Shown: positions 12,746-23,736 of the stretch, piece by piece
How positions within the stretch are numbered: the stretch's first letter is position 1
Layout of the letters: each line of letters opens with the position of its first letter
NCBI RefSeq assembly: GCF_003286085.1
Contig: NW_020825289.1
Location: forward strand, 10,850,001-10,914,000
DNA length: 64,000 nucleotides
From: Drosophila persimilis
Lineage: Eukaryota > Arthropoda > Insecta > Diptera > Drosophilidae
Reading direction: 5' to 3'
The notes under the pieces: generated by a model
What the model saw: only the letters and a program-made list of their open reading frames with translations
Told to the model about the DNA's origin: nothing
The model's database searches: none
Program-made: the position numbers and the translations under genes

Positions 12746-13466
12746 CACACATGATCATATTAATAGGTACACCTTGAAATTTTCCAGTTATAATCAGTTT
12801 TATCGTATTTAAAATAACATTTTTTGTGGTACATTGTGTTTGTCAATGTGTGGCAGTTCCGCGGCATATAAATGAAACATTGGAACAGCCGGATAACAGA
12901 GTTTTTATCGATTTTTATCAATACAATACGTAAAGTGTCAGTAACTCTTTAATACTCTTTAATTTCGAAACTCTTGGCTTTTTGGCCATTTAAGATCTAT
13001 TTATTTTTTCTACAGTCTACAAATAAACAAATTATTAGTATTTTCTCTTTTTTTTCTTTCTTATGGTACAGAGCATTTATGCGTAAAAAAATATATCCAT
13101 GAGGTAAACTTTTGCTAAAGATTTTTGGGGGCCAAGCAATTGAAGTTTGAAAGTGGCCTAGTCTATCTTCCGACTTCAATCCAATCGGAAACTTGTGGTA
13201 TAAGACATGGTGCCCAACTAGTAAATACTAACTAGACAAAAAATAAATGATAATCAGTCTACAAACTTTTTCATAACAATACTTGAAGTGATCAGCCTGA
13301 CATTGACTATGAAGTACAAATGGATCTCTTTAGGTGTATCTTATTTAAAAAAAATACTTTAAGAATAAGTGAGAGTCAATTTGAAGTTTACAATATTGAA
13401 TAAAACCCTTTTCTGTTATTTGAAAGTTGACGTAGGTGTGTGTACCTATTAATATGATCATGTGTG
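12746..13466 (+). mobile_element. Decayed Tc1/mariner-type transposon with perfect 27-bp terminal inverted repeats
   Basis: Bases 12746-12772 (starting CACACATGATC) are the exact reverse complement of 13440-13466. Both are flanked by TA (12744-12745 and 13467-13468), the Tc1/mariner target-site duplication. Inside, plus-strand bases from about 13153 read W-P-S-x-S-x-D-F-N-P-I-G-N-L-W, a degraded version of the Tc1 transposase block around DLNPIEN. The catalytic Glu codon is changed to Gly, and stops flank the block. The 721-bp length is about half of a full element, so this is an internally deleted, non-autonomous relic. Confidence 0.8.
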
Positions 13467-13494
13467 TAGATACTCGTGTTTATAATTCCCGCTC

Positions 13495-13640
13495 TACGAG
13501 TCAGATTTTTCGTTTGAGCTAACTCTCCTCTTCTCTCTCGGTGTTCGCCTGGGTGGATGATTTTGCGCTGAGAGGGAGAGCGCGAGAGAGAGTGCGAGCG
13601 CGAGCGCGACAGGGAGAGAGCGAAGTGCACTGGGCTGTGT
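13495..13640. promoter_or_regulatory. GAGA-rich segment, possible regulatory region
   Basis: Repeated GAGAG and GCGAG units (around 13568-13625) resemble GAGA-factor binding clusters often found at Drosophila promoters. No gene start is identified next to it, so a regulatory role is inference only; it could be plain simple sequence. Confidence 0.3.
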
Positions 13641-15660
13641 GTCTGTGGATTTATTGGGCCAGACGCGACCCGATGGTGATTATAATGGTTAATAGAGTTC
13701 CAGTGCATTGAACCCCACTCCCTCGCCTCGCCTTGGCTCTTGCTCTTCTCTTGTGGGTGTCTTGGATATTTTGACAGCTGTCGCGGCTGCGCTGTTGCGC
13801 TGCTGCAGCATCCGAGATTTTTACGACTGCACTGCCGCATCTTGGGATTGCCTTGCTCATTTGCCTGCCGCTCCAGTTGCGTCATCGCCAGGCGGACACA
13901 TGGTGGTGCACTCACTCTTATCTCTCGACAGTGTGCAACGCTCCAGTGAATGCGCTCGTGCGCAAAGTCAATTAAAATGATCACAACAATCCCGAAGAAC
14001 CCCTTCCCCCGGTGCGAGGGATAGGACACGATGGGATCTGATATGATAGGGTGGGATCGTGGTGTAGGGGTTGCTGTTGCTGCTGGCGTTGATTGTATTT
14101 CCATCCATTAAATGTAGCCCAAAATAGAAACACAACAACCAAAATTCAAGAGCACACATAAATCAAAATTATACAAATGAAAAAAAAGGAAAAAAAAGGA
14201 TTACGCATGCGCCTCTCACGCGCTTAAAGTGCTCGACATCCCACCCCACCCCACCATTCCACACGACCCTACTAATTGCGAAACTTTTTCGAGTTGATAT
14301 CGTTTCGATTAGCTAATGTGCGGCCCCGTCTGGCTATAAATCAAAACAACCCGACAAAAGTGCGGGCCAGCCCATCGCAAAATATGGATACGAGTATTGT
14401 ATACCAAAAAGCTGGAGAGTGAAATGTGCTTTACCGTTGTGCCGCTGGACCGGGGTCTATGGGTCTCGTATTACAAAATAGACCAAAAACTGTTAGCTCA
14501 TTTCCATAAGCGTTCGTCGCTTCAGTCTTTCGTTTCTCCAGCGGTCGAAAGAAAGAAGAGACTTTGTCGGCCAGCCAGAATGGAGAATGGAATCGAAGAG
14601 GTATTTGCTGCCTGCCAAAAATAATTTAACCTAAGAAACAACACTTCCTCTCCATAAAAAAGAAGAAGAAGTGGAGGGAAAACAAAGGAAAATCACTTGT
14701 CGCTGTCAGTTATACATGGCTACACTTTTTATGGTTTTCCATTTCCATCCCAAGCGAAGGAAAACATCAACAAAAAAGGGAAAAAGAGAAGACCGCAAGT
14801 GCCTGGAAAAACTCGACCTGCTTTGGGTTTCCACTCTCGGATTCCCAGAACGAGATTGCGGGGGCAAAGGCCACAGCAAACATAATAAATTCGAACATTT
14901 GTGTGGCACTTGAAAACAGAACGGAGACGACTCTGGCGGTAGGCGAGGGAGGGGTCGGGTTTTGTATGCTGTAATTTATGCCAAGTGGATGGAATTTCGA
15001 TCCCCAAACAAGTAGCCCAGTTGTAACCTCAATTAAAACTGAATTTATGCCACAAATGAAAAGCCATAAAGAAAACACTCTGCTCTGCGGCTACCTGGAG
15101 ACATGTTTCGTGTCTCTTCTCCCCTGCTCCCGTTCCCGTTCCCGTCCCCCTTCCCCACTCCAAAGGTGTGCGTGTCCATGGGGCATTTCGAAGATCGCGA
15201 GACAACATAAATTGTGTCACTAACTGCAATTTGGGTATTAACCGAGCACGAATGAGAGCGGAACTTGAGCGCATATTTGAAACGCTGGAAAGTCCTTCGA
15301 CTAGTGGGACAGGTGCACCACTCGATCCGTGTATGGAACAGACAAATGGAATGAGCTAGAGGTAATAAAAAAGCAGACGGAAGGAAGAGGATTGTCACGG
15401 TAGCACAAATGATCTTTAAACGGAGGAGGCTTCAGCCGCTTTTCAATACCTTTAATGACCTCCCAAGACACTTCTATGAATCGAATAGCAGGGATACATA
15501 ATATAACTAATCCTCTCCCATTGACAGACATTACTTTCGGAAGGTGTCTTATCTTTCCATTAGTCAATCATGTGCAAAAAAACACTCGCGCAACTCCCAC
15601 CATCCCATCAGATACATGTGATGGTATGGTAATGGTATGGAAGCGCGGAATCTTGGGAAA

Positions 15661-15732
15661 TGCCTCCTGTGAGGATTGAACTCACGACCCCTGGTTTACA
15701 AGACCAGTGCTCTGCCACTGAGCTAAAGAGGC
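15661..15732 (-). tRNA. tRNA-Thr (TGT)
   Basis: Reverse complement is identical in sequence to the copy at 9312-9383, with the same TGT anticodon and full cloverleaf. No run of four or more T follows closely on the minus strand. The first (seven T) is about 80 nt downstream, near 15577, so the primary transcript would have an unusually long trailer. Confidence 0.95.
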
Positions 15733-16198
15733 CCACATTTTGAGGGCGTCCCAGAAGCGAATTTCAACAGCCAAATGTCTCCGAACAAGAGCTGCGCTTG
15801 CAGTATGTAGGTACCAATTTTGTATCTTTTTGTACGAGTATCTGCGACACAAAAGATAGCATGCGACAGACGGTGAATAAAAGCGAGGCGAGGGGAGAAC
15901 ATATGTTGACACAGTTGTTCTTATTCTTTGGCCCGTTGTCTCCGGGCTGATAAATGCTTTTAAATATAATTAAAGGAAAACGCTGTGGCAAAGATGAAGG
16001 AGAGTTTGGAAAGGGGAAGGGGGAAGGAGAGATGGAAGACCCAAGGTCGGACCGACCGGATATTAATTTCACAAAAATTACACACATTCGTCGGATAATC
16101 AACATTAAGATCGGCTTTCGGGCGTTGCGCTTCAGTGGCCCATGACAATTAGGGCCAAAGAAATTTCGGGCCGACTCCGACTCCGACTCCGGGCTCAC

Positions 16199-17231
16199 CT
16201 GTTGCCAAGAGTCGAGAGCTGTTGATGGGAGATGGGAAGCGAGATGGAGCCATTAGGACTGAAATGAAAACGACATGCCCAATGAACAAATATTTTCACA
16301 TCATCATTTTGATTGGCACGCATGTCCGCGGGTGTGTGTTTCTACTTGCGTGTGCCCGAGTGTTGAGTGCAGTTCGATTTCAGTTTCGAGGCAGCAGTGC
16401 GTGCAAAATGGATCAACGATCTTTGCGCTTCAGTTAGAGCCAGGTCGACAGTGCAGCGTTGTCTGTCTTTGGCCGTGAGTTTCCTCCAGAAACTACCCAA
16501 ATACCCAATCGATTAGGACGACCTCACCTCATGTCGCACCAAACTGCACAATTTTCCCACAAGGCGCACAGCAGGACGAAAGTCGAAGAAAACGTGAAAG
16601 AGCGGCAGCGCCCGACACGAACAACTGACGCGTGCTGTGCGCCTGCAGAACTTTAACAGCTGCTGGTAATGTGTCACTCTGTTGGGGATAGGTATAGGGA
16701 TCCCGATCCCTAGGGATAGGCCAGAATGGAATTACCAGAACTGACCCGGAATTCCAAATCGCATTAAAACGAGAACACATAAACCGCAAAACGATTTCCA
16801 ATGCGTCGTAAACCTCTTAATTCTCTCTTTCTGTATCTACGTTATTTTTCCCCGTGTTTTTTTTTTTTGCCAATCTATCCGAAAAGTGTCAAATGGAAAC
16901 AAAGGATCGCAGAATTGGGTAAAAAATTGCCTGATTTAGTGTAAAATTGCTGGGCAACAAAAAAAATCAGATATGCCGAATAGAAATATGAGGCTAATGC
17001 ATGCCGACAGCCAAAGGATCGTCATTAGCATTCCGAAAAACGATCGAACGGCAAAAAATGGCATAGGGAGAGGGAATACTCGTCCTCGTACCGCCAGGGG
17101 GGCAGGCAGCCCAATTCATCACAGTCTGTCACTCCTCATCCCTGTCGCTCATCTCTCTCGTCTGGCTAGGGCCATCAATCTCAGGTTGTAACTGTATTAC
17201 AGGGACAGTCCGCGTGATGTAACAGCTTACC
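16199..17231 (-). other. Two candidate minus-strand leader-exon donors
   Basis: Good minus-strand splice donors follow base 17231 (CTGGCTG/GTAAGC) and base 16199 (GGCAACAG/GTGAGC). Each follows sequence more GC-rich than its surroundings. Either could end a 5' UTR exon of the PDZ gene, whose ATG exon starts at an acceptor at 5652. Spliced directly, neither puts a preceding ATG in frame with the PDZ start, which fits non-coding leaders. Exon 5' ends are not determined. Confidence 0.3.
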
Positions 17232-18493
17232 AGCCAGGTCCCCGGTCCTCGCCCTGCAGCGACGACTGCGCCTGCGCCACGTGCCACATCCAGTCGCTGT
17301 TCTGTCCTGTCCCTTCCCCTGTGCAGCTGCTGTTGCCGCCGACGCCGCCGCACTCGCACTCGCACTCGAGACTCACATTTTCAACCCCCTCAAAAGGGGT
17401 TTTGATCGGGGGATTTTCAGAGGGAGGGAAGGGAATGGTGGCTGGGCTGGGCTGGCCTGGCCTAGCAGTCTGCTTTTTCCCGTTTAGCTTTTGTTTTCCA
17501 CTTGAGCTGAAGCACTTTCCATTGTTTTGTTGCCTTTGTACACACATTGCAGTGCATTTTCCGTTCGTGTTTTGCTTTCTTTTCGCTTCTTTTAAGTTTT
17601 TAATTAATTTGAACTGATTTGATTGCAGTCTGAAGCGCTTTCCACGCAATGCGTCGTCTACCCCTAATGGAAATCAAATCAAATTATCGCTTTTGTGCAC
17701 TTCTATTGACCCCCCAGTGACAGTTCCTGTTCAAGGCAGAAGGGGCGCCACATGTGGAGAAGAGGGTTATTGGTTGATCAGGAAAATGTGAAGAACCACA
17801 GAGGAAAATGTCAATGAAGGAAGTATTCGTACTAAGAAAAGAGTTGTTGAATGGTGTGCAGTTGAGGAAATAATGGAAATTTGATGCCTTCCTTTGGGGG
17901 AGAAGGAAGTGAAGGCTGAGAAGAAGTGGGTTAAGAAAATCATGAAACCTCAATCGAACGAGCGCTGAGTGAAATGTTCTGTTAAAATATTTCATTCGCA
18001 CGTTCTCCTAACGTATTTGTGGGACTGTTGGCAACCTACTAATTATAGATAATCAAAGATTTGTTTGTATCTGTATCTACATGCTTTATTCCAATACTTA
18101 TCATCACTTCCTCGACTAATCGAGAGATTGACACAATTTATGGCCACAAATGTGTATCTTTCGTGTGATTTACATTGAAATGAAATTTGAATGGGATCGC
18201 TATACAAAACAGAGCCAGACACAACACAAATTGCTAACAAAACTTGATTTTTTGATCAACATAGACCTCAATTTATATAAATTCCGATCGGCTCAAATTA
18301 ATTAAGTGGCACACTTTAATTTGCATACATTTACATTTATCTAAAAAGATTTATATTTAGTTTTTAAGACCAAAATAAGACAATTATTCGCATCTCACAA
18401 GGAACTTTTACAGTGAACGACATAATACATAAAACTCTTCTTATGATCACATTTCCATTTACAGACAGACAAATAGCCGAACGATTTAAGGAA

Positions 18494-20388
18494 TCACAAA
18501 GCACTTATATAGTACGTTCCCTTGCAGACAGCACATTTATATTTGCTGGAGTTCCCCTCGTCGAGCGGCTGCAGGGAGTGGAAGTACTTGGAGATTACGT
18601 CCAAGATGTCCTGGCGATGGCGCTCAAGGAAATCCACAGCAAAATTATCATAGGTGTGCACGCAGTGCATTAATATCCGATAGAGAACCGTCTCCGTGGA
18701 AACGAACGTGTTCAGGGTGCGGTCAATCGAGTCGATATTCTGTTCGACAAAGGTGCGCGTCGTTTCCATAAAAAGCTGCACCGCCTTATCGCTAAAGTAC
18801 CGGGCCAAAGCGTCTAGCACGTCCGCGAGGTTACCCGGACTGCTGATGTGCTCCACAAACTTGCTGCCAAATTGAGTGGCCAGCATTTCCAGATTCAGGC
18901 GCATCTGCCCCCCGCTGCCCAGGCTCACAATATTGGGCAGCACAGTGGCGCCCAGGGCACCGACCATGGAAGCTCCTTGCGCAAGATGCGCATTGATCTT
19001 GTGCAAGCTGAGCAAGGCCTCCTTGAAGGGTATATCGTTAAAGGTGCGCACAATATCAAACATTCCTCCGTCGGAGCCGTTATGCAGCTTTCTGGACTCT
19101 TGCGAGATCTGACTAACGACTCTTCTGCAGGATAATCGAACTCTGTAACAGTGTTCAAATAAGGATGTGGTTTTGATTTCTTACCTGGTTTGATCGCGCA
19201 GCGCTCGCATCAACGTTGATCTATTGGTCACTTTGGAAGCTATGCGGAGATTATTAATGGAGTGCGTGAATATAACCAGGCTCGAGGCAATCTGCAGGAT
19301 ATCCAGCTTGGACAAGGTCTGATCGTCGCCAACTTTCAAATATAGGTCGTACACACCGTTGGCCACACCCGTGCCGGATATGACAATGGAAGACACATTG
19401 ATGCCCTTCACGGCGAACTGAGCGGCACTGTTCACTTCGGTGCCGGCTGCGGCCACTCTGGACATAAGTCGGGTAGCTCCGGTGGCTCCCAGGCCAACCA
19501 CACCCCCGGCCACGCCTAGCCATTGGCCCCGAGCTTCGCTGTCCGTGATGGAAGTGGACTGACCATGTCGCACACGATCGTAAAGGCGGTGGGCCGAGCG
19601 CAGGGTGCTATAGGCTGCCGTTGCAACGCCCACAGCAGTGGCGGCCAGACCGATGGGTCCGCCGACGGGAACCGCCAAGGCGGCAGCCAGGGGGACACTT
19701 GCCACAAGGCTACCAACAGTCGCCACCTTGTCGCCGATATTGAGGATTTTGTGCCGCGCTCCAGACGCTGGCGTGGGATACACCATTAGCTGAACTCCAG
19801 GATCCTCGTCGTTGGTGAAGGTGTAAATGCCACGACTTGGAGCTATCATCATGCCCTTGGGCAGGGTATTTCCGAAGACATACTTCTCCCAATTGGCATA
19901 GACCCGGCCGTGTTCGTCGATGAAGATCATGCAACATTCCTCGCTGTTTTCGCCCTTCATGCATTTGCGGGTGCGGAAGACAGGATGGCAGCTATAGGTG
20001 GTGGACTGCAGGGCCAGCTCTGCATCCATTTCAGGCGTGACCAGCACGTAGATGATGGCCGAGAGCAGAGTGCGGTTCGTGTACTTCCGCTGTAGCCACA
20101 CATTTCGAAACAGTTGCTGGCGTTGCTTGGCCACCTTCCTGCTGGTTGTGGCCTCATTATTTAGGATCAGATTTTTGATCTTTTGCTTTAGCACTCCAGC
20201 CTGATCTGGGGCTAGTCTTTGGGCAATGCGGAGAGCATGAGTAATTAAGATGTTCTATGCAATTGCATAATCCTATATACGTACGAGTCCCAAATGATTT
20301 CCGAGCGCAGGGCGCTGCTTAGACCAAAGTCCCGTTGCACATCGTAGGCCGAGCGCGTCATTTGCTTCTCTTCTGATGCTTTTCTCAT
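18494..20388 (-). CDS. Uncharacterised protein with hydrophobic Gly/Ala-rich core
   Basis: Exons 20388-20285, 20216-19185 and 19124-18494 join in frame to 588 residues. The N-terminus is basic and charged. A central region (roughly residues 155-310) has hydrophobic Ala/Gly/Val segments (VGSLVASVPLAAALAVPVGG, GPIGLAATAVGVATAAYSTL) that could be membrane-inserting helices. A further segment near KLDILQIASSLVIFTHSINN follows. The C-terminal third is soluble and helical, ending CAVCKGTYYISAL. I do not recognise a catalytic motif. It may belong to the insect DUF4781 group of uncharacterised proteins, a weak recollection. The ATG at 20388 is the only start in frame with exon 2. Downstream tRNA genes and SMYD4 do not suggest a shared role. 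Confidence 0.8.
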
Positions 20389-22827
20389 GGAACCTTAAGG
20401 GGCGCAGCGAGCACATTCAAACATTGAAACATTAACATTAAGACATCTATTAATTTATTAAAATGTGTCAAACTATAGTTTGACAGAGTTAAAATATTTT
20501 TTCCGACCGGGAAAAATCCGTTTCCACAACAACAAATTGTCGCGAGCCAATACCAAGACTCGGGAGTCGGGACAGAAAACAAATATATATATCAAATCAA
20601 AGCAATCAAGTACAAGATCTATAAAATCCATTTTCAAAACTGTTCGTTCAGACAATGGCCAAAATGCAAAAAAATGGCTGTTATAAATTATTTATGACGT
20701 TTTCAAAATGTCAACAGCCAAATTCGTCGCCCACCTTAATGACATTTTGGCCAACATTTGAAAAGCAGGAAGGGGTCTGGTGGGGCTGCTGTCTTAGAGG
20801 TATATTTTTTATAATTATTTGCTTTTTTGTAGTTGTTGTTGCTGAATGCAAGACTGACAGAAAGACCGAAAGACAGACAGACAGGAAGGCGTGCAGTTTG
20901 GCTTAAACACAATTTAGTTGCTCGAATTAATTTCGGTTTATAGTTGTTAGTTTTGAATTGGTTGCTCTTTCAGTGCACATCAAGTTGACATCACATTAGG
21001 TGTAGCAATGCCCATGCAAACAGAATTACAATGCAAATACCCACGAAGCAATCCGAAGCAAAACGGAAGCAGATTGCAAAGCGGAAAACAGCTACAAAAG
21101 GCAACGGCAAAAGAAAGGGCTAGATAGAACTAGTCGATGCCTGAACAAATACCCTTTCCCTGTTCCCTTATAAGTTCAGAATTGTTTCACAGTCTGCTTC
21201 CCAGTTTTCAAGACATTTATTACTCGTACTCTTATCCAAATAAAAAGACGTTTGAAAGGATTGAAATTTAAATAATTCATATAATGGTGGAGGTTTTAGG
21301 TTGGGAAAACCATTTCAAATGACATCTCCACTACTGCTGTGTAGTATCGACCCTTCAGAAGGGTATTAAAACAAACAAAAACTCAAATGCAACGGATGTT
21401 TTAATGAAATATACATACAAGCGAGTACGAAGAATAGAATGGGCTGGGTAGAGGAAAAAACAAAATAAACTGTAATTAACTGTCGGCTCTTGAATGAACA
21501 TGAATCAAAGAGGTCTGGTCTCCCTCTGGGAGGGGGAGGCCGGTCATTTATTCCGCCTGAATTTGCATTCGTATTTGCATTAACATTCGCGAGTGAGTGC
21601 CGAGCCGGACGAAGGGTCAGGTACTGGACGAAATGCATTCAGTATCCTGCCTGGGGTCCTCTCAGAACTGCACTGCCACAATGCACTATAATTAGGGGTG
21701 GCTGAGGACGCAAGGATGCGACTCCCTGAGAGTGATAAATATTTTGCGCCTGGATGACAGCTCATAAACATTGCCCAATGACGTCTGTGGCAGTGGCTCG
21801 AAGCGATTACATTTATTGACAATGTTCAATCAGGACGAGCGGCATCCTTGGAGTGCCTCAACTGTACTACAAGTGACAGCTGTCGGCGAGGGATCGCAAA
21901 TCCGCTGTAAGCCCTGATGATTACATTGTTTTGGACGCAGACAATAAAGAAACCAAGAAGCGACTGACAACCCTTCCATGATTGATGACACGCTGTCATG
22001 TCCAGTTCTAGCATAGCTTCCCTGTCCCAAGGGGGCTACAATGCCCAAAGTCAACAGCGGGGCGAGGACGCCGATTCCGATTCCGATTTCGATTACGCTT
22101 CCTCCCATTCCTAGTGCCATTCAACAGCTTAGGGAAATTTACATACAGCCGTAACCAACATGATGCACCCTTGAGGTGCGGCTTGGGTTTCGCTTCCATT
22201 CCGTTGTGCATAATAATGCATTTCACGGCGGGACACCACCCCGAAAAAAACCAAATGAATGGGCAAAGTGGGCGTTGTAATGTTGACACTGTAATTTACG
22301 CATTTCACCTTTTCTTTTTGGGCGCTTTAACGGATTTGCATCCAGCTTAAATGCCAAAGGGCTGAACTATGGTAATTTGATATGTACATATGCATGTGGT
22401 ATGTGCTGGCGACTGGCGACGGGCGACGGGCAAGCACTCGTACAGTTGTGCCTTCGGTGCTCTGAGATGTTAGTGTAACAGAATTCTGTTACTAACAGCC
22501 TGAGCGGCCCAATTAAGTGTTACAACTTGCCACTTCCCACGACATTTTCTTACAATTTACCCATAACAAATTGCCTCTTGGAATAACGAGCACCCACAAA
22601 TGGAGCGTTCTCATTGAACTTCGACTTTTCTTCATTAGTCAAAGAGGCTAGACAGCTGCTCAACTCAAGTGCCGATTCCCAGATAACGAAACATTAATTT
22701 ACTTTGTCATGCACTCAATTCACGAAGGTAATTGAAACTTTTTGAACAACCCGCGGATGGCAACAGCCGCCGCAACAGCTAGAGGGCGCTATATTTATCT
22801 ACTGCTTTTGCCACGCGCGTCACTCAA
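20389..22827. other. Intergenic, no gene seen
   Basis: Between the unknown minus-strand gene and the tRNA pair. Only short shadow frames are present. It should include the upstream gene's promoter. A short hairpin-like CCCTTCAGAAGGG lies near 21352. Nothing else is supported. Confidence 0.5.
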
Positions 22828-22899
22828 GCCTCTTTAGCTCAGTGGCAGAGCACTGGTCTTGTAAACCAGGGGTCGTGAGTTCAATCCTCACAGGAGGCA
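22828..22899 (+). tRNA. tRNA-Thr (TGT)
   Basis: Same 72-nt sequence as the copy at 9312, with anticodon TGT. A T-rich terminator (TTTCTTTTT) lies about 22 nt downstream. It converges with the copy at 23177-23248. Confidence 0.96.
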
Positions 22900-22933
22900 A
22901 TTATGAAAAATTTATACACATTTCTTTTTAATA

Positions 22934-22997
22934 TTTTAAAATATTTAATTTTTAAATATTATATGTTTTAAAATATTTATTTTTTAAATATTATATG
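22934..22997. repeat. Two-copy 32-bp AT-rich tandem duplication
   Basis: Bases 22934-22965 and 22966-22997 are 32-bp units differing at a single position (A/T at the 15th base). Both consist of runs such as TTTTAAAATATTTA and AAATATTATATG. They lie directly between two convergent tRNA-Thr genes. Confidence 0.9.
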
Positions 22998-23176
22998 TTA
23001 AGATAAAAAACCGTATGGAAAATCTGGAATGCTGTTTTTATAAATTATATTTTCCCTTCGTGATCTTAATTGAAGTGATCTTACCTTTAATTTGTAGCTT
23101 TTGAGTCGTTAATCTATATAAAAATTAAATATATATACAAAATATTTTAAAAGATTCATAAAATGTAGATAATTCT

Positions 23177-23248
23177 TGCCTCCTGTGAGGATTGAACTCA
23201 CGACCCCTGGTTTACAAGACCAGTGCTCTACCACTGAGCTAAAGAGGC
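23177..23248 (-). tRNA. tRNA-Thr (TGT), D-loop variant
   Basis: Identical to the other three copies except one D-loop base (AGTGGTA rather than AGTGGCA). All stems pair and the anticodon is TGT. A TTTT terminator follows about 15 nt downstream on the minus strand. With the 22828 copy it forms a convergent pair with a 277-bp spacer. Confidence 0.95.
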
Positions 23249-23736
23249 GAACAACCCGATCGCGCCATATAACCCAGTTCATTTGGCGGAATTTATGCTG
23301 GATGGTTATCTTATTTTTCCCCAAATTGGAGAGAACTTTCAATCAATTCTGAAAGCGTTTTTGTGTCGGGTAGATATGTACTGTGCCGTATTAATAGCTG
23401 AATAATACTCGTATTGGGGTTATGTTTTTTTAGATGCTTCTAGAGTCTAGGCGGGCAATTTGTTAGTAAACAAACGAGGATCGCTCTTAGAATGCTTTCT
23501 CTCTGCGATCTCTTATTCTCTCCTCTCCCCTCCTGCTCTTTATTTATTTGGGTGGCGCTCTCTTTGGTCTATTAATAAAAAGCCGAAATGCTGTCTTTAT
23601 ACCACACGTTGTCGTCGTCTCGTCCCATTTTCCCGAATTTTCACATTCAGTTTGTCTGCAGCTTCTGTGCCGGGAGTACTTTGATACCAAAAACTATTCA
23701 AAACTTGCATAATTTGTGACTCCAAGAACTGTCAAA

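Larger units (their letters stand above)
5653..18493. other. Long non-coding stretch, probably 5' introns of the PDZ gene
   Basis: About 12.8 kb with no convincing protein exon on either strand. The longest open frames (for example 13388-14104, minus) are low-complexity and lack family resemblance. It carries the 5S gene, two tRNA-Thr genes, a relic transposon, GA- and GC-rich simple sequence, and two minus-strand splice donors that could end leader exons of the PDZ gene. These are listed separately. Confidence 0.55.

Noticed and set aside
13388..14104. 238-codon minus-strand open frame
   Set aside because: Composition follows GA/GC simple sequence (Ser/Arg repeats), it overlaps the right inverted repeat of the relic transposon, and it has no family resemblance or splice context.
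17227..17649. 140-codon minus-strand open frame
   Set aside because: Lys/Gln/Asn-rich then GC-rich sequence ending at a donor. Splicing to the PDZ ATG exon is out of frame, so I treat the 3' end as a possible leader exon only.
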